From: REEB95 sp963810055
GTDB taxonomy: Bacteria; Pseudomonadota; Alphaproteobacteria; ATCC43930; CGMCC-115725
Assembly: GCA_963810055.1 (NCBI GenBank)
Contig: CAWEME010000009.1
Coordinates: 62,001 to 126,000 of the forward strand
Length of the DNA: 64,000 nucleotides
Reading direction: 5' to 3'
The number at the start of each line of letters is the position of its first letter. Within the stretch, counting starts at the first letter, position 1. Below the pieces are notes generated by a model. The model ran no database searches, had not been told where the DNA came from, and saw only the letters and a program-made list of their open reading frames with translations. Both the position numbers and the translations under genes were made by a program. This document shows, piece after piece, positions 9,429-19,335 of this stretch.

Positions 9429-10097
9429 TCAGCGGTAACGTTCTTCCGTCCATGGGTCGCCATGGTCGTGATAGCCGCGCTCTTCCCAGAATCCCGGCCG
9501 GTCGGATGCGATCAGCTCGATGCGGTTGACCCATTTGGCGCTTTTCCAGAAATAGAGCCTGGGCACCACCACCCGCGCCGGGCCGCCATGCTCGCGCGGC
9601 AGGGGCTTGCCTTCCCAGGAATGGGCGATCAACGCGTCATCGGCGTCGAAATCCTTGAGCGGCAGATTGGTGGTGTAGCCGTCGAAGCCGTGGAAGACGA
9701 CGAAGCGCGCTTCGGGCAAGGGCTTGGCCACGGACAAGATGCGCCTGGCGCTCACCCCTTCCCAGCGATTGTCGAAGCGCGACCAGGCGGTGACGCAATG
9801 GATGTCGGACACCGAGGCGATTTGCGGCTGGTCCTGGAATTCCTGCCAGCTCCATTCGAAAGCATGCGCGACCAGCCCGTCGATTTTCAGCCGCCCGCTT
9901 TCAAGGGCGATTCCGGGCCGGTTGCCGAGGTCGAGCACCGGCCAGTCCTTGACCTGTTTCTGGCCGGGTGGCAGGCGGCCGGTCGCGGGGTCGCCTTCAT
10001 GGCCGGTGAGGAGACGGCCTTCCTTTGCCCAACGCTGTTTGCTTTCGACCAGCTTGCGGCGCAGCTCGAACAGCCGCTTTTCCTTGTCGGGGTCCAT
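9429..10097 (-). CDS. sulfite oxidase-like molybdopterin oxidoreductase
   Basis: A 222-residue soluble protein made of the sulfite-oxidase Moco domain only. The molybdenum-ligating cysteine is Cys101 in SVSDIHCVTAWSRFDNRW. The pterin-binding TTNLPLKDFD and HGGPARVVVPRLYFWKSAKWV motifs follow. It lacks a Tat signal, a heme domain and a dimerisation domain, like YuiH-type cytosolic relatives. Substrate unknown. It is divergent from the LysE gene. The 180 bp between it and the DUF169 start contain no recognisable signal. Confidence 0.85.
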   Translation of the reverse strand: MDPDKEKRLFELRRKLVESKQRWAKEGRLLTGHEGDPATGRLPPGQKQVKDWPVLDLGNRPGIALESGRLKIDGLVAHAFEWSWQEFQDQPQIASVSDIHCVTAWSRFDNRWEGVSARRILSVAKPLPEARFVVFHGFDGYTTNLPLKDFDADDALIAHSWEGKPLPREHGGPARVVVPRLYFWKSAKWVNRIELIASDRPGFWEERGYHDHGDPWTEERYR

Positions 10098-10141
10098 CCG
10101 CCGAGATTAGCCGAAGGCGGGCACGGCCGGAATTGACTAAT

Positions 10142-10772
10142 ATGCCGGCCATGCCGCTCGACGCCTTGCTCAAGGGAATCGCCGCCGGAATCGTCATCGC
10201 CCTGCCGGTGGGGCCGGTGGCGGTGTTGTGCACGCGGCGGACATTGTTCGAGGGCGTGGCCTATGGGCTGATCTCGGGCTTGGGCGCGGCGTTCGCCGAT
10301 TCGCTTTACGGCGCCGTCGCCGGATTCGGGAACACCATGATCCGCGACAGCCTGATGCTGGAACGCAACTGGCTCGGCGCCGCCGCCGGCTTGTTCCTGC
10401 TCGCCGCCGGCTGCAAGGCGTTCATCAAGACCGGAATCTACCGGCCCGAGAAGCTGGCGGGCGAGCGTATGGCCTATGCCTTCGGTTCGGCCTTCCTGCT
10501 CACCCTCGCCAACCCGGTCACCATCCTGGTCTTCGCCGCGATCTTCTCGCAGATCGGCATCGACGCGGCTTCCGGCTATGCCGGCATCGCCATGTCTGGT
10601 GGCCGGCGTGTTCCTCGGCTCGATGCTGAGTTGGGTGGGATTGTGTTTCACGGTGAAGGCGCTGCGCCGCTACGGCCTCAACTGGCTCGGCCGCGTCTCG
10701 GGCGCGGTGCTGGTGGTTTCGGGCGCGGCGTTGCTGGCCGTTTCGCTGTTGCGTCTCTATGACGCCTGGTGA
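10142..10772 (+). CDS. LysE family translocator, frame broken once
   Basis: LysE/RhtB proteins export amino acids or similar small molecules. The protein has the family's N-terminal GIAAGIVIALPVGPVAVLCTRRTL, the central helix ending in FLLTLANPVTILVFAAIFS, and a C-terminal SWVGLCFTVKALRRYG helix, about 209 residues in all. The frame changes at about 10595 (GCCATGTCTGG). Removing one T restores AGIAMLVAGVFLGSML without a gap. The likely start is 10142 or the second ATG at 10151. Substrate not predictable. Confidence 0.8.
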
Positions 10773-10822
10773 GGATTCCATCGTGATTGGCGGCGGGGCG
10801 GCGTCCGGCTAATGTCGCCCGC

Positions 10823-13081
10823 ATGACCGCCCGATCGATCCGTCTTCCGCGCGCTGGCGCTGTTCCTGGCATTGTCGCCGCTTTTGGCCGGAGGGCTGGC
10901 GCGCGCGCAAACCCCGGAGCCCGGCGCCGCCCGCCGCGGCCGCGCCGCCCGCGCCCGCGGCCGAGAAGCCGGCGCCGGCCTCCTCGAATCAGCCCCGGCG
11001 GTCTCGACCGACCAGTTGCAGCGGCTGCTCGACACCATCCAGAACCCGGCCGAGCGGCAGCGTCTGATCGGGGAGTTGCAGGCGCTGATCGCCGCCCAGA
11101 ACGCCGATCGAACAGAAGCAGAGCCAGTCGGGCGCGGCGGCGTTCTTCCACGGCGTGACCGAAGAGGCCAAGGGCCTGGCCGGCGAAATCCTCGAAGCGG
11201 CGCAGGTGGTGGTCGATGCGCCGCGTCTCATCGGCTATTTCCGCTATCAGGCGGACAACGAAGAGGCGCGCGCGCGCTGGATCAACGTGATCAAGGAGCT
11301 CGCCATCGTCTTCGGCCTGGCGGTTCTCGCCGATTGGCTCGCCTGGTTCCTGCTGCGCGTGCCGGAGCGGCGGCTGCGCGCGCGCGCCGGCAAGGAGGCG
11401 GCGCAGCAGTTGATGTTCCTGGCGGCGGGCGCGGCGGTCGAGGCGCTGCCGATCCTGGTTTTCGCCGCCGTGGCCTTCATCGTCCTGCCGATGACCGAGC
11501 CGAATTTCGCCACCGACCAGGTGGCCAAGACGCTGATCGGGGCCTATCTGTGGTCGCGCGTCATCATCACGGTGGCGCGCGTGTTGCTGCTGTCGCCGAG
11601 CGCATTGGCGCTTTATCCGCTCGGCGAGGAGACGCGCCACTATCTTTATATCTGGGCGCGGCGCTTCACCAATTGGACGGTCTACGGCCTGGCCTCCGCC
11701 GCCTGCGCGTGGTGGCTCAGCGCGCCGGGCGCGATCTATGCCGTGCTGCTGCGCATCGTGGTGCTGGTGCTGGGCGTGCTCGCCGTCGTCTTCGTGATGC
11801 AGAACCGCAAGCCGGTGGCGGATTGGCTGCGCGGCGATCCCGCGGAGGAATCCCGCCGCAGCCCGGGCTGGAAGCTGTTCCGCTACCGCCTGGCCGAAAT
11901 CTGGCACATCCTGGCCCTGATCTACATCCTCGGCACCTTCGGCATCTTCTCGCTGCACATCGAGGGCGGGCTTCGTCTTCCTGCTGCGCTCGACCGTGGT
12001 GAGCGTGGTGCTGGTGCTGGCGGCGGCGCTGGCCGTGCAGTTCATCCAGCGCGCGGCGCGGCGCGGCTTCGCCATCTCGCCGGATCTGAAGGCGCGCTTC
12101 CCGACGCTGGAGGCGCGCACCAACCGCTACATCCCGGCGCTGACCCTGGCGGTTTCGGTCGCGATCTATGTCCTGGCCGCGATCGCGCTGCTCCAGGCCT
12201 GGGGCGTCGACGCCTTCGCCTGGCTCCAGGCGACCGCGTCGAGCCGCGCCGCCGGCAGCCTGATGAGCGTGGCGGTCGCGCTGGTCGTGGCGCTGGTGGC
12301 CTGGGAGCTGTTCATCTCGATGCTCGAGCGCCACATGCAGAAGCTCGAAAGCGACAGCCGGAAGCGCGCCCGCGCCCAGACCTTCTTCCCCTTCCTGCGC
12401 CTGGTGGTGGTGGTGATCCTCGGCGTCGTCCTGGGTTTCGTGGTGCTCGACGCGCTGGGCATCAGTCTCGGGCCGTTGCTGGCGGGCGCGGGCGTGTTCG
12501 GCCTGGTCGCCGGGCTGGGCTCGCAAGCGATCATCAAGGACATCATGACCAGCATCGCGGTTCTGGTGGACGACACCATCGCCGTGGGCGACTACATCGA
12601 TGTCGGCAACGGCCGCGAGGGCACGGTCGAGGCGATCGCGCTCCGGACCATCAAGCTGCGCACGCAGCAGGGCGGGCTCATGACCGTGCCGTTCAGCGAG
12701 GCCCATGTCATCACCAATCTGTCGAAGGACGCGTCCTACTACGTCGCCGAGATCAGCGTCTCCTATCTCGAGGACTGCAACCGGGCGATCGCGTTGCTCA
12801 AGGAAGTGGTCGAGGAGATGCGCCGGGAGCCGGCCTACAAGAACGTCATCCTGGCGCCGCTCGAGATCTTCGGCCTCGACCGCTTCGAGCCGGGCGCCTA
12901 CATCATCCAGGCGCGGCTGAAGACCCAGCGCACCAAGCATCTGGCCACCGGGCGCGAATTCAACCGCCGGGTCAAAGAGGCCTTCGACAAACACCACATC
13001 TTCATGCGCAGCGATTTGCTGGCGCCGGTCAGCCTGCCGGACGCGGCCGCGCCGCCCGTTTCGCCCAAGAAAAAGAATTAA
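10823..13081 (+). CDS. MscS family mechanosensitive channel, frame broken three times
   Basis: A large MscS-type channel of about 750 residues, an osmotic safety valve in the inner membrane. After an N-terminal signal (ALALFLALSPLLAGGLARAQ) comes a periplasmic region with LQRLLDTIQNPAERQRLIGELQ. Many helices follow, then the MscS core: pore helix LLAGAGVFGLVAGLGSQAIIKD and beta domain VGDYIDVGNGREGTVEAIALRT. The C-terminus is VSPKKKN. The pieces lie in successive frames that shift at about 10845, 11104 and 11968, each repaired by deleting one base. No stop codon interrupts any repaired part, so these look like sequence errors. The core domain from 11996 on is intact. Confidence 0.82.
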
Positions 13082-13087
13082 TCGGGC

Positions 13088-13609
13088 TCATTCTTCGGCC
13101 TTGCCGCGCGCCAGTTTCTCGACCGCCGCGATATCGGGCGCGTCCAGCACGATCCTTGCCACCTCGAAGCCGAACCCGGCGCGGGACAGCGCGGCCAGGT
13201 CCTTGTCGCGCATAGCCTTGCGCTTGGCCTTCTCCCGGTAAGGCCCGAGCCGCCGGCGGCGGACCAACGCGCAAGCCGCCGCGAGCTCGCTGGCGGAGCC
13301 GCCCTGCTCCTCGAGACCCTGAAGCGCGCCGGCGATGAGTTCGCCCGGCAAGCCCTTCTGCCGCAATTTGCCCTTGATGCCGAAGCGCGAGGCGCCGCGG
13401 CGTTGCAGGCTCGCCGCCTTTTGCGCGGCATAGGCGCGGTCGTCGATCAGCCCGGAGCGCAGGTAGCGGGCGATGAGGTCCTCGATCAGTTTCGCGCCCT
13501 CTGCGGGATCGGCGCCGTGCGCGGCCGCGGCGCGCTCCACCTTGCGCATCAGCACGCGCCGCAGATTGGCGCTCGAGCTGGCATAGCGGCCGAGATAATA
13601 GAGCGCCAT
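13088..13609 (-). CDS. recX: regulatory protein RecX
   Basis: RecX binds RecA filaments and limits recombinase activity. The 173-residue protein has the typical three-helix repeats: YLGRYASSSANLRRVLMRKVERAA, LIDDRAYAAQKAASLQRRGASRFGIKGKLRQKGL, and a third repeat ending in GFGFEVARIVLD. No recA is adjacent. It converges with mscS, whose stop is 6 bp away, and overlaps the upstream region of the ABC-2 permease gene. Confidence 0.87.
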   Translation of the reverse strand: MALYYLGRYASSSANLRRVLMRKVERAAAAHGADPAEGAKLIEDLIARYLRSGLIDDRAYAAQKAASLQRRGASRFGIKGKLRQKGLPGELIAGALQGLEEQGGSASELAAACALVRRRRLGPYREKAKRKAMRDKDLAALSRAGFGFEVARIVLDAPDIAAVEKLARGKAEE

Positions 13610-13745
13610 GTTCTCCAGCCTTTGCGCCGTGATCTTGCGCGGCGCCTTGGCCCCCCGCTTCTCCGCGATTCAGCCATGCACCGGCTCTCCTGGGCCGCTC
13701 TCCCGGGCTTCCCCGGCGGCCCCCTTGGGCTTAAGCTCAGCATCC

Positions 13746-14568
13746 ATGCCGCAAGACTACACCATGACGCAAGAAGGCGCGCCGCGTCCGCGCCACATCG
13801 GCGCGGTCAATTGGCTGGGATTGTGGACCCTTTACGCGCGCGAGGTGCGCCGTTTCATCAAGGTCGGGATGCAGACGGTGGTGGCGCCGGTGGTGACGAC
13901 CTTGCTGTTCCTGGCGATTTTCCTACTGGCGCTGAGCGGGCAGCAGCGCCTGGTCGACGGCGTCCCCTATCTCGAATTCCTGGCTCCGGGCCTGGTGATG
14001 ATGGCGATGGCGCAGAACGCCTTCGCCAACACCTCGTCCTCGCTGATGATCGCCAAGGTGCAGGGCAACATCGTCGACGTGCTGATGCCGCCCTTGAGCC
14101 CGGGCGAACTGACCTGGGGCTTCGCGCTGGGCGGCGTGACGCGCGGGCTGGTGGTGGGCGCGGTGGTGACGGTGGCGATGGCGGCGTTCGTGCCGGTGCA
14201 TATCTACAGCCTGCCGCTGGTGCTGTTCCACGCCGTGGCGGCGTCGCTGCTGTTGTCGGTGCTGGGATTGATCGGCGGCATCTGGGCCGACAAGTTCGAC
14301 CATATCGCGGCGGTGACCAATTTCGTGGTGACGCCGCTGGCGTTCCTGTCCGGCACCTTCTATTCGATCGATTCCCTGCCGGAGAAATTCCGCATCGCGG
14401 CGCTGTGCAATCCGTTCTTCTACATGATCGACGGATTCCGCTACGGCTTCACCGGCCATGCCGACGGCTCGCTGGCCCTGGGCATCGCCGTCATGGTGGC
14501 GATCAATGCCGGGCTTGCTGTGGCTGTGTCACGCCATGCTGGCGAGCGGCTACAAGCTCAAGGCCTGA
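13746..14568 (+). CDS. ABC-2 type transporter permease (NodJ/YadH-like), frame broken once
   Basis: A six-helix permease of about 273 residues in the ABC-2 export family. It shows GLWTLYAREVRRFIKVGMQTVVAPVVTTLLFLAIF at the N-terminus, EFLAPGLVMMAMAQNAFANTSSSLMIAK in the middle, and TPLAFLSGTFYSIDSLPEKFR before the last helices. The C-terminal LLWLCHAMLASGYKLKA is in the next frame. The shift is at about 14514 (GGGCTTGCTG, one T too many), which moves the stop to 14566-14568. No ATPase partner is adjacent, so it must work with one encoded elsewhere. Substrate unknown. Confidence 0.8.
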
Positions 14569-14643
14569 GCGGCGCGGCGGACCTCGCCAAGCTCGCGCCC
14601 GCCGTGCCGGCGCGGGTCTGAAAGGCTCCGGATTCTCCTGGCG

Positions 14644-14672
14644 TTGACAAGGGCTTAGCCCATCACCATACT
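14644..14672 (+). promoter_or_regulatory. sigma-70-type promoter for argD-argF-hslO
   Basis: A perfect -35 TTGACA (14644-14649) is followed after 17 bp by CATACT (14667-14672). It would start transcription near 14679 and leave a leader of about 170 nt before argD. No riboswitch or clear terminator was recognised in that leader. Confidence 0.6.
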
Positions 14673-14847
14673 CCCTCGCTTCTTCCGGGCGCCAGGTCCG
14701 GAACGCGGAGCGTTGCGATGAAACGTGCAATCGGCATCGAGGCCAAGCACGCCGGGGAACGGCGGGAAAGGTTGCGGCTGCGACGACGCTAAGGCGCCGT
14801 GGCAAGCAGCATTTTCCCATCGTCTTCATCGCCGAGGAGAGATTCCT

Positions 14848-16020
14848 TTGATTCCAGCCGTCATGCCGACTTATGCGCGGAACGAACTGACGTTCGAGCG
14901 CGGCGAAGGCGCCTATCTGTTCGCCACCGACGGGCGCAAATATCTCGATTTCGCGAGCGGCGTCGCCGTCACTTCGCTGGGCCACGCGCATCCGCGGCTG
15001 GTGGCCGCGCTCACCCAACAGGCGCAAAAGCTCTGGCACTGCTCCAACCTGTTCCAGGTGGCGGGGCAGAAACGCATGGCGCAACGCCTGGTCGAAGCCT
15101 CCTTCGCCGACACCGTCTTCTTCTGCAACTCGGGCGCCGAGGCGATGGAATGCGCCATCAAGGTGGCGCGCAAATATCATTTCGAGAGCGGGCATCCTGA
15201 GCGCTACCGGCTGATCGCCTGCACCGGCTCGTTCCACGGCCGCACCCTGGCGACGCTGGCCGCCGCCGGCAACGAGAAATACCTGAAGGGATTCGGGCCC
15301 CCGGCGCCGGGCTTCGACCACGTCGCCTACGGCAATCTCGACGCGATGCGCGCCAAGATCGGGCCCGAAACCGCCGGAATCATCGTCGAGCTGGTGCAGG
15401 GCGAAGGCGGCCTGGCCATGGCCCCGGACGCGTACATCAAGGGGCTGCGGGCGCTGTGCGACGAGTTCGGCCTGATGCTGGTGTTCGACGAGGTGCAGAC
15501 CGGCATGGGCCGCACCGGCAGGCTGTTCGCTTACGAATGGGCGGGCGCGAAACCCGACGTGATGGCGCTGGCCAAGGGCTTGGCGGGCGGATTTCCGGTG
15601 GGCGCCTGCCTCGCCACCGAAAAAGCCGCCCGGGGCATGACCGCGGGCTCGCACGGCTCGACCTTCGGCGGCAATCCGCTGGCCATGGCGGTGGCCAACG
15701 AGGTGCTGTCCATCATGCAGGAGCCGGGGTTTTTCCCCCGGGTCGAACGCGTGGCGGCCGCGTTGCGCCGGCGGCTCGACGCCCTGGTCAAATCTTATCC
15801 TCGGATTTTCGTCGAGGCGCGCGGCCGGGGCCTGCTGACCGGATTCAAATGCGCGGTCGTCAACACCGACATGGTCGACCATTTGCGCCATGCCGGGCTG
15901 TTGTCCGTGGCCGCGGGCGAGAACGTGGTGCGGCTGCTGCCGCCGCTGATCATCGAGGAAAGCCACGTCGAGGAAGCGGCCGGGATCATCGAGTCCGTGG
16001 CCAAGGCCTGGAAGCCATGA
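14848..16020 (+). CDS. argD: acetylornithine aminotransferase
   Basis: A PLP enzyme that converts N-acetylglutamate semialdehyde to N-acetylornithine in arginine synthesis, and probably acts as succinyl-DAP aminotransferase too. The protein shows PTYARNELTFERGEG, the ARKYH and FHGRTLATLAAAG segments, LVFDEVQTGMGRTG, and the PLP lysine in ALAKGLAGGFPVGA. I prefer the TTG start at 14848 over the ATG at 14863. A GAGGAGA ribosome site lies 7-8 bp before the TTG but over 20 bp before the ATG, and the resulting MIPAVMPTYAR matches the usual N-terminus. The stop overlaps the argF start (ATGA). Confidence 0.92.
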   Translation: MIPAVMPTYARNELTFERGEGAYLFATDGRKYLDFASGVAVTSLGHAHPRLVAALTQQAQKLWHCSNLFQVAGQKRMAQRLVEASFADTVFFCNSGAEAMECAIKVARKYHFESGHPERYRLIACTGSFHGRTLATLAAAGNEKYLKGFGPPAPGFDHVAYGNLDAMRAKIGPETAGIIVELVQGEGGLAMAPDAYIKGLRALCDEFGLMLVFDEVQTGMGRTGRLFAYEWAGAKPDVMALAKGLAGGFPVGACLATEKAARGMTAGSHGSTFGGNPLAMAVANEVLSIMQEPGFFPRVERVAAALRRRLDALVKSYPRIFVEARGRGLLTGFKCAVVNTDMVDHLRHAGLLSVAAGENVVRLLPPLIIEESHVEEAAGIIESVAKAWKP

Positions 16021-16952
16021 CCGGACCAGCGCCCAAGAACGCCCCCCAAAACCTGCCGCGGCACTTCCTCGACCTCGACCGCATCGAAGCCGCCGAACTG
16101 CGGTGGATGCTCGACCGCGCCGTGGCGTTCAAGACCGGGCGCGACAAGAGCAAGCCGATGCAAGGCAAGATGCTGGCGATGATCTTCGAGAAGCCCTCGA
16201 CCCGCACCCGGCTCAGCTTCGAGGTGGCGATGAAGCAGCTGGGCGGCGACGTGGTGACCTTGACCGCGGCCGACAGCCAGCTTTCGCGCGGCGAGACCAC
16301 GGCCGACACCGCGCGCGTGCTGTCGCGCTATGCCGACGCCATCGTGATCCGCACCGACAGTCAAGCCAAGCTCGAGGAGCTGGCGGCGCATGCCACCGTG
16401 CCGGTCATCAACGGGCTCACCGACCGCAGCCATCCCTGCCAGGTTTTGGCCGACGTGATGACGCTCGAGGAGGCGAAGGGTCCGGCCAAGGGCAAGATCG
16501 TCGCCTGGAGCGGCGACGGCAACAACGTGCTGACCAGCTGGATTCACGCCGCCGCCCGCTTCGGCTTCGAGCTCCGGATCGCCTGCCCGGAGCGGCTGGC
16601 GCCCTCGGCCAAGGATTTGGCCTGGGCCAAGGGCGAAGGCGCCAAGCTCAGCGTTTCATCCGATCCCGCGGAAGCGGTCGCCGGCGCCGATTGCGTCGTC
16701 ACCGACACCTGGCTGTCGATGGGCAAGGAAAAGGACAAGGACGAGCGCCGCGCGCTCTTGAGGCCCTATCAGGTCAACGAGGCGCTGATGGGCCGCGCCA
16801 AGCGCGACGCCATCTTCATGCACTGCCTGCCGGCCAAGCGCGGCGAGGAAGTCTCGGCCGGGGTCATCGACGGGCCGCAATCGGCGGTGTGGGACGAGGC
16901 CGAGAACCGCATGCATGTGCAGAAGGGCATCCTTGCCTGGTGCCTCGGCTGA
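16017..16952 (+). CDS. argF: ornithine carbamoyltransferase
   Basis: This enzyme forms citrulline from ornithine and carbamoyl phosphate. The 311-residue protein has the carbamoyl-phosphate motif EKPSTRTRLSFE (STRTR at 61-65), the HPCQVLADVMTL motif and the ornithine-loop HCLPAKRGEE near residue 265. It is translationally coupled to argD through a 4-bp ATGA overlap and followed 21 bp later by hslO. This order is common in alphaproteobacteria. Confidence 0.95.
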   Translation: MTGPAPKNAPQNLPRHFLDLDRIEAAELRWMLDRAVAFKTGRDKSKPMQGKMLAMIFEKPSTRTRLSFEVAMKQLGGDVVTLTAADSQLSRGETTADTARVLSRYADAIVIRTDSQAKLEELAAHATVPVINGLTDRSHPCQVLADVMTLEEAKGPAKGKIVAWSGDGNNVLTSWIHAAARFGFELRIACPERLAPSAKDLAWAKGEGAKLSVSSDPAEAVAGADCVVTDTWLSMGKEKDKDERRALLRPYQVNEALMGRAKRDAIFMHCLPAKRGEEVSAGVIDGPQSAVWDEAENRMHVQKGILAWCLG

Positions 16953-16973
16953 TCCCGCCTATATATAAGCGTC

Positions 16974-17894
16974 ATGCCGAAACATATTCCCGACGACATC
17001 GTCCGGCCGTTCCAGATCGACCCCTTCCGCCTGCGCGGGCGGCTGGTGCGGCTCGGTCCCGCGCTCGACGCCATCCTGACCCGGCACGATTATCCCGAGC
17101 CTGTCGCGGCGATGCTGGGCGAGGCGATCGCGCTGGCGGTGGCGCTGTCGGGCGCGCTCAAATACGAGGGCGTGTTCACGCTCCAGACCAAGGGCGACGG
17201 GCCGATCCGGATGATGGTCGCCGACGTGACCACTTCCGGCGCCATTCGCGGCTACGCGCAGTTTGACAAGGCCAAGCTCGAAGAACTCGGCCGGGACGCC
17301 GCGCTTTCGGTGCCTCGGCTGTTGGGCGCGGGTTATCTGGCGCTCACCGTCGACCAGGGCGAGCATACGGAACGTTATCAGGGCATCGTCGCGCTCGAAG
17401 GGGCGAGCTTGGCCGAATGCGTCCACCATTATTTCCGCCAGAGCGAGCAGGTCGAGGCCGGGATCAAGGTGGCGGTGGAGCGCCGGGCGCAGCCCGATGG
17501 ATGCCGGGCCTGGCGCGCCGGCGCGCTGATGATCGAGCGCCTGCCGAAGGCGGAAGGCGGCGAGGCTTCGCGCGAGGCCGAGGATGACGGCTGGCGGCGC
17601 GCCATGATCCTGATGAGCACCAGCACCGCCGGCGAATTGCTCGACCCGGCGCTGCCGCCCGAGGATCTGCTGTTCCGCCTGTTCCACGAGGAAGGCGTGC
17701 GCGCCTACAAGCCGCACGATCTCAAGGCCGGCTGCCGCTGCTCGCGCGAGCGGGTCGAAACCATGCTGAAGGCGCTGGGGCCCGGCGAAGTCGGAACCCT
17801 GAAGGTCAACGGCAGGCTGGAAGTCACCTGCGAGTTCTGCAGCGCCGTCTATGTCTTCGCGGAAGAGGACATCGCGGCCCTGGCGCCGCCTTGA
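16974..17894 (+). CDS. hslO: redox-regulated chaperone Hsp33
   Basis: Hsp33 is a cytosolic holdase activated when oxidation releases zinc from its C-terminal cysteines. The 306-residue protein carries the expected pattern GCRCSRERVETML (CxC) and VTCEFCSAVYVF (CxxC), plus the N-terminal SGALKYEGVFTLQTKGDGP region. It is the last gene of the arg cluster, which suggests shared expression from the promoter at 14644. Confidence 0.94.
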   Translation: MPKHIPDDIVRPFQIDPFRLRGRLVRLGPALDAILTRHDYPEPVAAMLGEAIALAVALSGALKYEGVFTLQTKGDGPIRMMVADVTTSGAIRGYAQFDKAKLEELGRDAALSVPRLLGAGYLALTVDQGEHTERYQGIVALEGASLAECVHHYFRQSEQVEAGIKVAVERRAQPDGCRAWRAGALMIERLPKAEGGEASREAEDDGWRRAMILMSTSTAGELLDPALPPEDLLFRLFHEEGVRAYKPHDLKAGCRCSRERVETMLKALGPGEVGTLKVNGRLEVTCEFCSAVYVFAEEDIAALAPP

Positions 17895-18025
17895 GAACCG
17901 CCGCGTTAAGCTTTACCGGCAAATCGCCTTGAAATGGACACGTTCCACGTGCAAGTCTTCGCTCCCGCCCACCCACCGCAGGCCCGTTGACCAAAGGCCC
18001 ATTGACCAAAGGATCATCCGGAATC

Positions 18026-18628
18026 ATGAACCCGCATCCGCTTTTGCGCCTGTGCCTGGCCGCTTGCCTCGGCCTGGGACTGCTTTCGGCCTGCTCCTCG
18101 GCGCCCTCATCGCCGCAATTCGCCGATATCCGCTTCAACGACCAGCCGGTCATGAAGCTCGACGCCTCCGCGATCGACGTGCACTCGGACTTCACGCCGA
18201 CGGGAAAGGCGCCCAACGTGGATTACCTGTTTCCGGTGACGCCGCTGCACGCGCTCGAGAGCTGGGCGCATGACCGGCTGGCGCCGGCCGGAAGCGCGTC
18301 GCGCGCGGTGTTCACCATCCTCGACGCCAGCGTGGTCGAGGTCGATCTGCCGCGCAAGACCGGGTTCTTCGCCACCACCTTCACCACGCAGGAATCCGAG
18401 CGTTACGACATGAAGCTGGTCGCCCGGCTCGACCTGATCGACCCAAGGGGGCTGGTGGTGCGCACGGTCGGCGTCACCTCGCTGCGCTCGCAAAGCATCA
18501 CCGACAGCACCTCGCCGAACAAGCGCGACCAGATCTGGTACGACATGCTCAAGACGGCGATGGGGGACTTCAACAAGCAGATGGAATCCGAGATCCGCGG
18601 CAATTTCGGCGCCTATCTCGTGCACTGA
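18026..18628 (+). CDS. conserved lipoprotein of unknown function
   Basis: A 200-residue protein with a signal peptide (LLRLCLAACLGLGLLSAC) and a good lipobox LLSAC (Cys at about 23), so an envelope lipoprotein. The mature part has no motif I recognise. It contains DVHSDFTPTGKAPNVDYLFPVTP and ends GNFGAYLVH. Similar proteins occur beside hslO/argF in related genomes, to my knowledge without assigned function. A GC-rich hairpin follows at 18631-18651. Confidence 0.72.
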   Translation: MNPHPLLRLCLAACLGLGLLSACSSAPSSPQFADIRFNDQPVMKLDASAIDVHSDFTPTGKAPNVDYLFPVTPLHALESWAHDRLAPAGSASRAVFTILDASVVEVDLPRKTGFFATTFTTQESERYDMKLVARLDLIDPRGLVVRTVGVTSLRSQSITDSTSPNKRDQIWYDMLKTAMGDFNKQMESEIRGNFGAYLVH

Positions 18629-18630
18629 AG

Positions 18631-18651
18631 GCCGGGCCGCGAAGGCCCGGC
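18631..18651. terminator. GC hairpin between convergent genes
   Basis: GCCGGGCC (18631-18638), a 5-nt loop, then GGCCCGGC (18644-18651): a perfect 8-bp stem between the convergent lipoprotein and folE genes. Only a short T-rich stretch follows, so termination is plausible but weakly supported. Confidence 0.45.
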
Positions 18652-18658
18652 TTCACAT

Positions 18659-19297
18659 TCAAACGTTGTTGAGGTTGCCGCCCGCGGGCTGGCCGATGAA
18701 GGCGAGGAATTCGCGCCGGGTCGAAGCGTCGTCGCGGAAGGCGCCGAGCATGCGCGAGGTGACCATCGCCACCCCCGCCTTGTGCACGCCGCGCGTCGTC
18801 ATGCATTGGTGCGCCGCCTCGATCACCACCGCCACGCCCTTGGGCTTCAGCACCTCGTCGAGCGTGTTGGCGATCTGCGCCGTCATCTTCTCCTGAATCT
18901 GCAGGCGCCGGGCGAAGACCTCGACCAGGCGCGCGAGCTTCGAGATGCCGACCACCCGTTTGTCGGGCAGATAGGCGATATGCGCCTTGCCGATGATCGG
19001 CGCCATGTGATGCTCGCAATGGCTCTCGAAACGGATGTCCTTCAACACCACCATCTCGTCGTAGCCGTCGGTTTCCTTGAAGGTGCGGCCCAGGAGCTCG
19101 ACCGGGTCGACGCCGTAGCCCGAAAAATATTCCTCGAAGGCGCGCACGACGCGGCCGGGGGTGCTCTTGACGCCTTCGCGCTTGGGATCGTCGCCCGCCC
19201 ATTCGATCAGGACGCGCACCGCCGCCTCGGCCGCCTCGCGCGAGGGGCGGGTGCGGAGGACGGCGACCTTCGCGGGATTCTTGGACTTGAGCTGCAT
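18659..19297 (-). CDS. folE: GTP cyclohydrolase I
   Basis: FolE converts GTP to dihydroneopterin triphosphate, the first step of folate synthesis. The 212-residue protein shows STPGRVVRAFEEYFSGY, the zinc/catalytic FESHCEHHMAPIIGKAHIAYLP and the QCMTTRGVHK motif with the third zinc ligand. The start at 19297 (MQLKSKNPAK) gives family length; a longer open frame reaching 19834 covers apaG and is not coding. It lies 38 bp downstream of apaG on the same strand. Confidence 0.95.
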   Translation of the reverse strand: MQLKSKNPAKVAVLRTRPSREAAEAAVRVLIEWAGDDPKREGVKSTPGRVVRAFEEYFSGYGVDPVELLGRTFKETDGYDEMVVLKDIRFESHCEHHMAPIIGKAHIAYLPDKRVVGISKLARLVEVFARRLQIQEKMTAQIANTLDEVLKPKGVAVVIEAAHQCMTTRGVHKAGVAMVTSRMLGAFRDDASTRREFLAFIGQPAGGNLNNV

Positions 19298-19335
19298 GGA
19301 AGTGTTCCTGGTATAGGGCGCGCGGCCGGAGGATG

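Noticed and set aside
10823..13081. Calling the MscS gene a pseudogene
   Set aside because: Its three breaks are all of the same single-base type seen across the window, no stop codons or deletions accompany them, and the repaired protein is fully conserved.
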